From Rahnella aquatilis CIP 78.65 = ATCC 33071 (GTDB lineage: Bacteria > Pseudomonadota > Gammaproteobacteria > Enterobacterales > Enterobacteriaceae), in the NCBI RefSeq assembly GCF_000241955.1, contig NC_016818.1:992001-1056000 (forward strand): DNA of 64,000 nt. The letters run 5' to 3'. The first letter of the stretch is position 1; each line of letters opens with the position of its first letter. Shown piece after piece: positions 49,847-58,132 of this stretch. A model generated the notes under the pieces. It was not told the origin of the DNA, searched no databases, and was given only the letters and a program-made list of their open reading frames with translations. Both the position numbers and the translations under genes were made by a program.

Positions 49847-50512
49847 ATGACCTATCAGCTTAACTTTAGCGCGCTATGGCCTTATATGCCGGAACTGCTG
49901 GCCGGTTTATGGACCACCATTGAGCTGACGGTAATGGCAACGGTTGGCGGTGTCGCAATAGGTATTTGCGGCGCGGCCATCCGCTGCGGCAACCATAAAA
50001 CCCTGCGTGCGCTCTGGGGCGTGTATGTCGAAGCCATCCGCAATACGCCGTTTGTGGTGCAGCTGTTTTTCATTGTTTTTGGCCTGCCAGCCATCGGTCT
50101 GAAAATGACTGCCGGTGAAGCGGCACTGCTGGCGATGCTGATTAACCTCGGCGCCTACAGCACGGAGATTATCCGCGCCGGTATTCAGGTGACGCCGAAA
50201 GGCCAGTGGGAAGCCGGACGTGTGCTGGGATTAACCCGCAGCCAGACGTTCATGCGTATCGTGCTGCCGCCGTCGCTGAAACGCATTTATCCGTCGCTGG
50301 TCAGCCAGTGCATTATCGTGATGCTCGGATCTTCCGTGGTATCGCAGGTGTCCTATGAAGAACTGACGTTTGCCGCCAACTTAATTCAGTCGCGTACTTT
50401 CCTCAGTTTTGAAGTGTATCTGGTCACCACCTTGTTCTATCTGTTGCTGTCGGTGGCGATGCGCCAGTTGTTGCTGCTGGCCGGACGCCGTGTCTTTGGG
50501 AGTGAAAACTGA
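49847..50512 (+). CDS. ABC transporter permease 1 of the hpx operon
   Basis: The 221-residue membrane protein of the HisM/amino-acid permease family has four to five helices and the EAA loop (WEAGRVLGLTRSQTFMRIVLPPSLKRIYP, about residues 120-148). It pairs with the next gene as a heterodimeric channel. Its stop overlaps the next start by one base. Confidence 0.9.
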   Translation: MTYQLNFSALWPYMPELLAGLWTTIELTVMATVGGVAIGICGAAIRCGNHKTLRALWGVYVEAIRNTPFVVQLFFIVFGLPAIGLKMTAGEAALLAMLINLGAYSTEIIRAGIQVTPKGQWEAGRVLGLTRSQTFMRIVLPPSLKRIYPSLVSQCIIVMLGSSVVSQVSYEELTFAANLIQSRTFLSFEVYLVTTLFYLLLSVAMRQLLLLAGRRVFGSEN

Positions 50513-51165
50513 TGATGACCTTCACCGACTGGGACATTGTGCGCAATCTCCTGCTGGCGGCGCGCTGGACATTGCTGCTGTCGCTGACCGCGTTTATCGG
50601 CGGTACGCTGGTGACGTTGCCGCTGCTGTTACTGCGCCTGACCAAACGCCGCTGGCCAGCGCGCTTTGTGCGTCTTTATTCCGAACTGTTTCAGGGCACG
50701 CCGCTGCTGATGCAGCTGTTCCTGGCGTTCTTCGGGCTTGGCCTGTTTGGTATTAACGTCAGCCCGTGGACCGCCGCCGCGCTGGCGCTGACGCTGTATA
50801 CCAGCGCCTATCTGGTGGATATCTGGAGCGGCAGTATTGCCGCGTTACCGAAAGGCCAGTGGGAAGCGTCGCGCTGTCTCGGCCTGAATTTTGGCCAGAC
50901 GCTATGGCGCGTCATCACCCCGCAGGCGCTGCGGATTGCTATTGCGCCGACGGTCGGATTTTCCGTACAGGTAGTGAAAGGCACCGCGCTGGCCTCGATT
51001 ATTGGTTTTGTCGAACTGACCAAAGCCGGAACCATGCTCAATAACGTGACGTATCAGCCATTCAAAGTGTTTGGATTAGTGGCGCTGGGCTACTTCCTGA
51101 TGTGCTATCCGCTGTCCCGTTACAGCCAGCATTTAGAAAAATCATTGCGCGGAGAGAAACAGTAA
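50512..51165 (+). CDS. ABC transporter permease 2 of the hpx operon
   Basis: The 217-residue membrane protein is of the same family as permease 1, with EAA loop WEASRCLGLNFGQTLWRVITPQALRIAIAP. Overlap with both neighbours (one base each) indicates coupled translation and equal subunit supply. Confidence 0.9.
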   Translation: MMTFTDWDIVRNLLLAARWTLLLSLTAFIGGTLVTLPLLLLRLTKRRWPARFVRLYSELFQGTPLLMQLFLAFFGLGLFGINVSPWTAAALALTLYTSAYLVDIWSGSIAALPKGQWEASRCLGLNFGQTLWRVITPQALRIAIAPTVGFSVQVVKGTALASIIGFVELTKAGTMLNNVTYQPFKVFGLVALGYFLMCYPLSRYSQHLEKSLRGEKQ

Positions 51166-51917
51166 TGCCACTGATCACCATCAATCAGGTTCAGAAATTT
51201 TACGGTCAGAACCACGTACTGAAAGGCGTGGATCTGGATATTGACAGCGGCGAAGTGATTTCGATCATCGGCCGCAGCGGTTCAGGGAAAAGCACGCTGT
51301 TACGCTGCATGAACGGGCTGGAAGGCTATCAGGAAGGCAGCATCAAACTCGGCGGGATGACCATTACCGACCGCGATTCTCAGGCGCGTGATATCAGCCG
51401 TTCCGTGGGCATGGTGTTCCAGAGCTTCAATCTTTTTCCGCACATGACCGCACTGGAAAACGTCATGCTGGCGCCGCGCCGCGTGCTGAAAAAATCTGCC
51501 ACCGAGTGCCGTGAACTGGCCGCGCAGATGCTGGCGAAAGTCGGGCTCGCGGATCGCATGGATTATTACCCGTCCAGCCTTTCCGGCGGTCAGCAGCAAC
51601 GTGTGGCCATTGCCCGTGCGCTGGCGATGAACCCGAAAGTGCTGCTGTGTGATGAAATCACCTCAGCGCTGGATCCGGAATTAGTCGGCGAGGTACTGAA
51701 AGTGCTCGAGCAACTGGCGAAAGAGGGCATGACGCTGGTGCTGGTGACGCACGAAATGAATTTTGCCCGCGAAGTGGGCGACCGCGTAGTGTTTATGCAT
51801 CAGGGCACCGTGTGGGAACAGGGCGAAAGCCGGGCGCTGTTTGCCAACCCGCAAACCCCCGAGTTAAGACAGTTTATCGCCTCCGTGCGCGGCCTGAATG
51901 AGGCTGCTTCAAGCTAA
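51165..51917 (+). CDS. ABC transporter ATPase of the hpx operon
   Basis: The 250-residue protein has Walker A (GRSGSGKST, about residues 37-45), Q-loop (MVFQSFNLFPHMT), signature (LSGGQQQR), Walker B (LLCDEITSALDPE) and H-loop (LVTHEMNFA), as in GlnQ-type ATPases. ATG 51165 overlaps the permease stop (TAATG); a longer frame from 51102 lies inside the permease gene and is rejected. Confidence 0.92.
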   Translation: MPLITINQVQKFYGQNHVLKGVDLDIDSGEVISIIGRSGSGKSTLLRCMNGLEGYQEGSIKLGGMTITDRDSQARDISRSVGMVFQSFNLFPHMTALENVMLAPRRVLKKSATECRELAAQMLAKVGLADRMDYYPSSLSGGQQQRVAIARALAMNPKVLLCDEITSALDPELVGEVLKVLEQLAKEGMTLVLVTHEMNFAREVGDRVVFMHQGTVWEQGESRALFANPQTPELRQFIASVRGLNEAASS

Positions 51918-51935
51918 CATTGTAAAGGATTAACT

Positions 51936-53174
51936 ATGTCAGATTTCATCTCTCCCGGACAAATCAACCCGCCAACCCGTCTGCTGATGGGGCCGGGACC
52001 CATCAATGCTGACCCGCGCGTGCTGCGGGCGATGGCGAGTCAGCTGGTCGGGCAATACGACCCGGTGATGACCGGCTACATGAACGAAGTGATGGCGCTG
52101 TACCGTGCGCTGTATAAAACCGACAATCAGTGGACATTCCTGATCGACGGCACCTCGCGCGCCGGTATCGAAGCTGTGTTGCTTTCCGGTATCCGTCCGG
52201 GTGACAAAGTGCTGGTGCCGGTGTTTGGCCGCTTCGGCCATCTGCTGTGCGAGATTGCCCGCCGCTGCCGCGCCGAAGTGCACACCCTCGAAGCGCCTTG
52301 GGGCGAAGTGTTTGATCCGCAGCAAATCGAAGATGCGATTAAATCGGTGAAACCGCGCTGGCTGCTGACCGTGCAGGGCGACACCTCCACTACCATGTTG
52401 CAGCCGCTGGAACAACTGGGTGAAATCTGCCGCCGTCACGGCGTGCTGTTCTACTCCGATGCCACGGCGTCCTTTGGCGGCAATCCGCTGGAAACCGACG
52501 TCTGGGGGTTAGACGCGGTGTCTGCCGGTTTACAAAAATGCCTCGGCGGTCCGTCAGGCAGCTCGCCGGTGACCATTAGCCCGCGCTTTGAAGAACAAAT
52601 CCGTCGCCGTAAATGCGTGGAGCAAGGGATCCGTACCGCCGATCACGCCGACGGCGACGATGAGATGATCTACTCCAATTATTTCGATCTGGGCATGATC
52701 ATGGATTACTGGGGGCCGGAGCGTCTGAATCACCATACCGAAGCCACCAGCATGCTGTTTGCGGCACGCGAATGCGCGCGCATTATTCTGGAAGAAGGGC
52801 TGGATACCGGCATCGCCCGCCACAAATTGCACGGCGGCGCATTACTGGCAGGCATTCAGGGCATGGGACTGGAGGTGTTCGGCGACCTGAACAACCGTAT
52901 GAACAACGTGCTTGGCGTGGTCATTCCTCAGGGCGTTCATGGCGAACAGGTGCGTCAGATGATGCTTAATGATTTCAGCATCGAAATCGGCACGTCATTT
53001 GGTCCGCTGGCCGGGAAAATCTGGCGTATCGGCACCATGGGTTATAACGCGCGTAAAGACTGCGTGTTGCAGACGCTGGTGGCGCTGGAAGCGGTGCTCA
53101 ACCGTCTGGGCTTTGCGTCGAAATACGGCGCTGGCGCGCAGGCCGCCTGGGATCACTACGCAGGAGATCAGTAA
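51936..53174 (+). CDS. hpxJ: HpxJ, ureidoglycine-glyoxylate aminotransferase type
   Basis: The 412-residue class V aminotransferase resembles PucG of Bacillus: LLMGPGPINADPRVLRAM at the N-terminus and the PLP-binding Lys in SAGLQKCLGGPSGSSP (about residue 198). It would transfer the amino group of S-ureidoglycine, made by allantoate amidohydrolase, to a keto acid such as glyoxylate and yield oxalurate, the precursor of oxamate. It overlaps hpxK by one base (TAATG). Confidence 0.88.
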   Translation: MSDFISPGQINPPTRLLMGPGPINADPRVLRAMASQLVGQYDPVMTGYMNEVMALYRALYKTDNQWTFLIDGTSRAGIEAVLLSGIRPGDKVLVPVFGRFGHLLCEIARRCRAEVHTLEAPWGEVFDPQQIEDAIKSVKPRWLLTVQGDTSTTMLQPLEQLGEICRRHGVLFYSDATASFGGNPLETDVWGLDAVSAGLQKCLGGPSGSSPVTISPRFEEQIRRRKCVEQGIRTADHADGDDEMIYSNYFDLGMIMDYWGPERLNHHTEATSMLFAARECARIILEEGLDTGIARHKLHGGALLAGIQGMGLEVFGDLNNRMNNVLGVVIPQGVHGEQVRQMMLNDFSIEIGTSFGPLAGKIWRIGTMGYNARKDCVLQTLVALEAVLNRLGFASKYGAGAQAAWDHYAGDQ

Positions 53175-54448
53175 TGGCAGAAGCCTTTACGCTGGCTGCG
53201 GTTTCCGAAAGCGCAAAGCTTGCCGCTGAGCGGGTGATGGCGCGCTGCGACGCACTCGCTGCCATCAGCGAAACGCCGGGGCAACTGACCCGCGTGTATC
53301 TCTCAGCCGAACATTTGCAGGCCAATCAGGTGGTGGGTGAATGGATGGAAGCGGCCGGGATGCGTGTCTGGCAGGACAGCGTCGGCAATATCTGCGGGCG
53401 TTATGAAGGGCTGGATCCTTCGGCTCCTGCCATCCTGCTCGGTTCGCATCTCGACAGCGTGCGCAATGCGGGGCGTTACGACGGCCCGCTCGGCGTGCTG
53501 ACCGCGCTGGAAGTGGTGGCTCATTTGCATCAGAACGGCATTCGTTTGCCGATGGCGGTGGAAATTGTCGGCTTCTGCGATGAGGAAGGTACACGTTTTG
53601 GCATCACGCTGCTCGGCAGTCGCGGCCTGACCGGCACCTGGCCGGCAGACTGGCTGGAACGTCAGGACGCGCAGGGGATTTCTGTCGCACAGGCGATGCG
53701 CAACGTCGGTCTGGATCCGCTAAAAATTGGCGCGTCACAGCGCGCGGTCAGCGATTTCTGTGCGTACCTTGAATTACATATCGAACAAGGCCCGTGCCTG
53801 CAAGCGGCAGATGTGCCGCTTGGCGTGGTCACCGCGATTAACGGCGCACGTCGTCTCAATTGCGAATTCACCGGTCACGCCGGGCATGCCGGCACCGTGC
53901 CGATGGGGCAGCGTCAGGACGCGCTGACTGCCGCCGCCGAATGGACGCTGGCGATTGAAAGCATCACCACCGCCACCGGCCGCAATCTGGTGGCGACAGT
54001 GGGCACGCTGGAATGCCTGCCGGGTGCGGTGAATGTTATTCCGGGGCAGGTGAAATTGTCGCTGGATGTACGCGGACCGCGTGATGATGATTTATCGGCA
54101 CTGCTGGAAACGCTGCTGGCGAAGGGCCGCGATATTGCTGCACGTCGCGGGCTGACGTTTGCCGCCGAACAGTTTTATGGCATCAGCGCGACGGAATGTA
54201 ACGACGGCTTACAGCATCGTCTCAGCCAGAGTGTTTTGCATTTACAGGGGCAGGCGATGTCGCTGCCAAGCGGCGCAGGGCACGACGCGATTGCCATCGC
54301 CGAATGCTGGCCGGTCGGCATGTTGTTTGTACGCTGCAAAGACGGCATCAGCCATCATCCCGATGAATCTGTCACCTCCGGCGATGTGGCTTACGCGGTA
54401 CAGGCGTACATCAATACCGTGCTGAGTTTTGCTGAGGGGCATTTATGA
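53174..54448 (+). CDS. hpxK: HpxK, allantoate amidohydrolase
   Basis: The 424-residue M20-type enzyme hydrolyses allantoate with release of CO2 and ammonia to give ureidoglycine. Metal ligands are visible in LLGSHLDSVRNAGRYDGPLGV, FCDEEGTRFG and ELHIEQGP, plus the dimerisation-domain GHAGHAGTVPM. It belongs to the AllC/amidase-hydantoinase group. It overlaps the next gene by four bases. Confidence 0.92.
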   Translation: MAEAFTLAAVSESAKLAAERVMARCDALAAISETPGQLTRVYLSAEHLQANQVVGEWMEAAGMRVWQDSVGNICGRYEGLDPSAPAILLGSHLDSVRNAGRYDGPLGVLTALEVVAHLHQNGIRLPMAVEIVGFCDEEGTRFGITLLGSRGLTGTWPADWLERQDAQGISVAQAMRNVGLDPLKIGASQRAVSDFCAYLELHIEQGPCLQAADVPLGVVTAINGARRLNCEFTGHAGHAGTVPMGQRQDALTAAAEWTLAIESITTATGRNLVATVGTLECLPGAVNVIPGQVKLSLDVRGPRDDDLSALLETLLAKGRDIAARRGLTFAAEQFYGISATECNDGLQHRLSQSVLHLQGQAMSLPSGAGHDAIAIAECWPVGMLFVRCKDGISHHPDESVTSGDVAYAVQAYINTVLSFAEGHL

Positions 54449-54939
54449 CCTTTGAAGAATTCAATGCGCTGTCTGAATTCGAAGCCGTTGCCTTGCTGCG
54501 TCCGCTGGTCAATATTCCGGCCTGGGCGAAAGGGGTCAGCGACCGACGGCCTTACGCGTCGTTGTCAGCCTTGCTGCAATACGCAGAAACCGCCTGCGCA
54601 GGCTGGACGGCGGAAGACATTACACGCGCGCTGTCAGCACATCCGCGCATTGGCGAGCGGGCCAGCGGAGCCAGCAAAGAAGCGCAGCTTTCCCGTGGCG
54701 AACAGGCGACGCTCAATATCAGCCAGCAGGCAATGACTGATGCGCTGCACGAGGGTAATCTGCGTTATGAACAGCGCTTCGGACGGGTGTTCCTGATCCG
54801 CGCTAAAGGGCGCAGCGCAGAGGAGATCCTGGAGAATCTGCAACGGCGGCTACAGAATTCACCGGACGCTGAAGATCAGGAAACGGCGCAACAACTCAAA
54901 GAAATTACCCTGCTGCGTTTAAAGGAGATATTTCAATAA
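54445..54939 (+). CDS. hpxQ: 2-oxo-4-hydroxy-4-carboxy-5-ureidoimidazoline (OHCU) decarboxylase
   Basis: The 164-residue protein of the UraD family decarboxylates OHCU to S-allantoin. The catalytic His lies in the hallmark SAHPRIGERA (about residues 68-77), and VFLIRAKGRSAEEIL is the conserved helix pair. With the next gene it completes uric-acid oxidation; the uricase itself is not in the window. The next ATG overlaps its stop by one base. Confidence 0.93.
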   Translation: MTFEEFNALSEFEAVALLRPLVNIPAWAKGVSDRRPYASLSALLQYAETACAGWTAEDITRALSAHPRIGERASGASKEAQLSRGEQATLNISQQAMTDALHEGNLRYEQRFGRVFLIRAKGRSAEEILENLQRRLQNSPDAEDQETAQQLKEITLLRLKEIFQ

Positions 54940-55274
54940 TGACCCGCATTACTACTCATATTCTCGATACGTCGTTAGGGCAGCCCGCGGCCAATGTGCG
55001 CGTCTGGCTGGAAAGCATTGAAGGACAGAACATCACGCTTGTCAGCGAAACCCAAACCGATGCCGATGGCCGCGCCGCAAAATTAACGCCGGAGCCGGTT
55101 GCTTCAGGGCATTACCGGCTGTGTGCGGATATCGGCGCGTATTTCGCCGCCACCGGGCGTGAGACGCTTTATCACTCAGCGATCATTGATGTGGTGATCG
55201 CCGGAGAACAGGCTCATTACCATCTGCCGCTGCTGATCAGTCCGTATTCTTATTCCACGTATCGCGGCAGTTAG
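54939..55274 (+). CDS. hpxT: 5-hydroxyisourate hydrolase (transthyretin-like)
   Basis: HpxT opens 5-hydroxyisourate to OHCU. The 111-residue protein starts with TTHILDTSLGQPAANV, containing an active-site His, and ends in the signature tetrapeptide YRGS that separates these enzymes from transthyretin. There is no signal peptide, so it is cytoplasmic. It is the last gene of the operon. Confidence 0.94.
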   Translation: MTRITTHILDTSLGQPAANVRVWLESIEGQNITLVSETQTDADGRAAKLTPEPVASGHYRLCADIGAYFAATGRETLYHSAIIDVVIAGEQAHYHLPLLISPYSYSTYRGS

Positions 55275-55286
55275 CTTTCGCTTCTG

Positions 55287-56555
55287 TCAGCCCATCAGCA
55301 GGTGCGGATGTTTTAGCCGCACGCTTTGGGTCAGCGCGGCGTGACTGATATCCCGGTCGCGGTTGCCCTGACGCACCTGTTGCAGGAACGCCATCAGCAG
55401 CGGATTCGGCCGCTCGCGGCGCGACATCAGCTCCGGCTGCCCCTGCACACCCATAAAGAACGGATGATTGTTCAGCTCAACGGCCTGCGCCTGTTCACCA
55501 CTTTCATCATACCCTGAAACAATCAGCCCGGCGTTTTCCAGCTCAGCCAGCAAATGCGGATTCAGATAACGGCGCTGGTTGTAGCGCAGCATAAATTCAT
55601 CCCCCGTTTTATTCGCCAGCAGGCTGCCGCTGCGGGTCATGACCGGATGATTTCCCAGACGCGGCTGCGTGTTTTCGGCCAGCGGCAGAGCGGTTTGCAG
55701 GCTGCCGAGCGTCGACGGCCCGTGCATCACCACGCGTTCCAGCCCGAGTATTTTCTGCCCCAGCGCGGTGACCATCTGATGCATACCCTGATTAATCCCT
55801 AATACCGGCGTCTGGTTTTCCAGAGCCCAGGTGGCGGTCGCCAGTTGCCCGGCCTGCGTGTCGCTGCGGGTGAGCGTCGCGCCCGGCAACATAATGCCGT
55901 CGACGTCAGACAGCGTGGCATCAAGCTGACTGCCCGCCAGTGACGGCGTGACATAAATAACGTCAATGTTCATTGCCAGTGCATCGGCAGCATCTCCCAG
56001 TGCAGCCAGCATCGCCGGATAACTGTCGCGCTGCTCGGTAAAATCCCCGACCAGTGCCACGCGCAGGGTTTTTCCTGCCCGCATGACCGGTTGTGAAACC
56101 GGGCCTAATGCCCAGCGGCCAAAGGCATCACGCCCCCAGCCGTTGCTGCGAATTTTGCCGGTAATGCCGTCTTCCAGCTGGAATTTATCCTGATTGCGCA
56201 CCACGGTTAATGATTCAATTTCAATGCCCTGCTCTGCGATGAGTGCGGTCAGTTCTGCGGATAACGGTTCACGCAACGGCACGACGACATCTTCTTTAAG
56301 TGCCCGATAAATCAGGGATTCAATGCCGGATTCTTCACCCGCACCGCGCCCGGTCAGACGCTCCAGCCACACCAGCCCGCTGGTCAGTGCATGTCCCTGC
56401 GCCGTCACGTGCTGACAGGCATTTGGGTAACATCGGGCATCATGACTGACGGGAAAGTGACACAGCGGCAAAGCGCGTAGCTCAGCAAGTATCGCTGCCA
56501 TCGCGCCGTACAACGCAGGTTCGGGCGTGGAATGTGCAATAAAGGTGATGGTCAT
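55287..56555 (-). CDS. protein with a degenerate CTP-synthase-like glutamine amidotransferase domain
   Basis: This 422-residue protein is not identified by function. Residues 164-395 follow the glutamine amidotransferase domain of CTP synthase (LRVALVGDFTEQRDSYPAM, DVDGIMLPGA, VLGINQGMHQMV, HPFFMGVQGQPELMSR). The nucleophile position of GICLGM is Asn255, and the catalytic His of QFHPE is Gln373; only Glu375 remains, so glutaminase activity is unlikely. Residues 1-160 match nothing I recognise. ATG 56555 (MTITFIAHS) is preferred to 56702, because GAGG lies upstream and the extra 49 residues look non-coding. It is convergent with hpxT and 12 bases from it. Confidence 0.75.
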   Translation of the reverse strand: MTITFIAHSTPEPALYGAMAAILAELRALPLCHFPVSHDARCYPNACQHVTAQGHALTSGLVWLERLTGRGAGEESGIESLIYRALKEDVVVPLREPLSAELTALIAEQGIEIESLTVVRNQDKFQLEDGITGKIRSNGWGRDAFGRWALGPVSQPVMRAGKTLRVALVGDFTEQRDSYPAMLAALGDAADALAMNIDVIYVTPSLAGSQLDATLSDVDGIMLPGATLTRSDTQAGQLATATWALENQTPVLGINQGMHQMVTALGQKILGLERVVMHGPSTLGSLQTALPLAENTQPRLGNHPVMTRSGSLLANKTGDEFMLRYNQRRYLNPHLLAELENAGLIVSGYDESGEQAQAVELNNHPFFMGVQGQPELMSRRERPNPLLMAFLQQVRQGNRDRDISHAALTQSVRLKHPHLLMG

Positions 56556-56768
56556 CAGGGGGCCTCTGTCAGATGTTTTTGCGGAGGTATGGAATGCAAG
56601 AATTGATCCATACGCGGATGTTTTTACATGCGCTGACAAAAAGAGAGGCGCCGGTCGCAAAGCGGTCTTTTCGTCACACTTCACTGCTATAAAACGTCGC
56701 ACTGTTCAGACCATAACGCGCTAAGGTAGCGCCGGTTGTTCTAAACCATCATTCACTGAGGAAGCATC

Positions 56769-57275
56769 ATGTCAGCATCGCTTTATGGCAGTACGGCCGC
56801 ACAGTTTGTGCGTGGCTTACAGAATCTTTCAGCATTGCTGGAAAAAGGCGCAGCATGGGCAAAGGAAAACGGTAAATCAGAAGAGGAAGTTCTGAATACC
56901 CGTCTGGCTGAAGATATGTATCCACTGGCGCGACAGGTGCAAATCACCAGTGATATGTCGAAAGGCGCGATTGCCCGTCTGTCGGGCGTTGCCGCACCGG
57001 CAATGGAAGACAATGAAGTGACGTTTGCCGAGTTGCAGGAGCGTATCGCCAAAACGCTGCGTTTTATCGAAAGCGTGGATGCACAACAGCTTGAAGGCGA
57101 TGAATCCCGTGAGATTGTGGTGAAAGGCAGAAACCGTGAAATGAAATTCACTGCGCACAGCTATGTTACCGTTTTCGCCGTGCCGAACTTCTATTTCCAT
57201 ATCACCACGGCCTATAACATTCTGCGCCATCTGGGCGTGAATATCGGCAAAATGGACTTTATCGGCGGCAACTAA
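56769..57275 (+). CDS. DUF1993 family protein
   Basis: The 168-residue protein matches DUF1993, helical-bundle proteins related in fold to DinB-like enzymes (ASLYGSTAAQFVRGLQNLSALLEKG; FIESVDAQQLEG; HITTAYNILRHLGVNIGKMDFIGG). The usual DinB metal histidines are not clearly present. The function is unknown. It is a single gene with GAGGAAG upstream and a terminator downstream. Confidence 0.8.
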   Translation: MSASLYGSTAAQFVRGLQNLSALLEKGAAWAKENGKSEEEVLNTRLAEDMYPLARQVQITSDMSKGAIARLSGVAAPAMEDNEVTFAELQERIAKTLRFIESVDAQQLEGDESREIVVKGRNREMKFTAHSYVTVFAVPNFYFHITTAYNILRHLGVNIGKMDFIGGN

Positions 57276-57291
57276 ACCGACTGGCAGGAAT

Positions 57292-57329
57292 AAAAAATGC
57301 CCCGGCTGAGAAGTCCGGGGCATTTTTTA
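57292..57329. terminator. bidirectional terminator between the DUF1993 gene and yafV
   Basis: The stem AAAAAATGCCCCGG / CCGGGGCATTTTTT, with a nine-base loop, lies between convergent genes and has A- and T-runs on the two sides. Confidence 0.93.
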
Positions 57330-57358
57330 TTCCAGAAGCGAAGCCTTAATCATGAAGA

Positions 57359-58132
57359 CTAATCATGGAGCAGATAGCTATCGGCATCGCGCCAGGCCGG
57401 GAAGGTTTCGCGGTAATCCTGTAACGCTTCCAGCGACAACTCTGCGTCGATAATCATCGCCGAACCCGGCTCGGCACGCGCCAGCTCTTCACCCTGCGGA
57501 TTAATGATCAGGCTGTCACCGCTGTAGTAATGACCATTGTCATCGTGGCCTACGCGATTGCATCCGGCGACATAAACCTGATTTTCAATCGCACGGGCGG
57601 CGAGCAGCGTCTGCCAGTGGCGGCTGCGCGGGGCAGGCCAGTTGGCGACGTAAAGTGCCAGGTCATAATCCTGACGGTTGCGGGAATAAACCGGAAAACG
57701 CAGGTCATAACAGACTTGTGGCAAAATACGCCAGCCACGCCATTCCACGATTTCACGACGCTTGCCCGGCACATAATAATTGTGTTCACCGGCCATGCGG
57801 AACAGATGACGTTTATCGTAAAAATGCACCTTGCCCTGCGGTTCAACCAGCAGGAAACGGTTCACGGCGCCTTCCGTGGTGCTTAACGCCACACTGCCGC
57901 CAATCATCGCCCCGAGCTGCTTCGCCCACTGTTGCAGCCATTGCACGACACGCGATTCAGGCAGCGCGCTGCCCGGTGCCTGCATGGCGAAACCGGTGGT
58001 AAACATTTCCGGAAGAACAATCAGGTCGCGGCCGGTCAGCGCACTGAGCAAACCGTCGAAATGTGCGAGGTTCGCCTCGCCATCCAGCCACACCAGCGGC
58101 TGTTGCAATACGGACAGTTTTAAAGTTGACAC
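57359..58132 (-). CDS. yafV: omega-amidase YafV (nitrilase family)
   Basis: The 257-residue protein hydrolyses omega-amides such as 2-oxoglutaramate or 2-oxosuccinamate left by glutamine/asparagine-dependent transamination. The catalytic triad is Glu in VLPEMFTTGF (about residue 42), Lys in FYDKRHLFRM (about 107) and Cys in QVCYDLRFP (about 141). The likely start is GTG at 58132, with GGAG upstream, giving STLKLSVLQQPLVW as in E. coli YafV. It overlaps the methionine aminotransferase gene by 13 bases, which fits a transaminase-omega-amidase salvage pair. Confidence 0.9.
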   Translation of the reverse strand: MSTLKLSVLQQPLVWLDGEANLAHFDGLLSALTGRDLIVLPEMFTTGFAMQAPGSALPESRVVQWLQQWAKQLGAMIGGSVALSTTEGAVNRFLLVEPQGKVHFYDKRHLFRMAGEHNYYVPGKRREIVEWRGWRILPQVCYDLRFPVYSRNRQDYDLALYVANWPAPRSRHWQTLLAARAIENQVYVAGCNRVGHDDNGHYYSGDSLIINPQGEELARAEPGSAMIIDAELSLEALQDYRETFPAWRDADSYLLHD

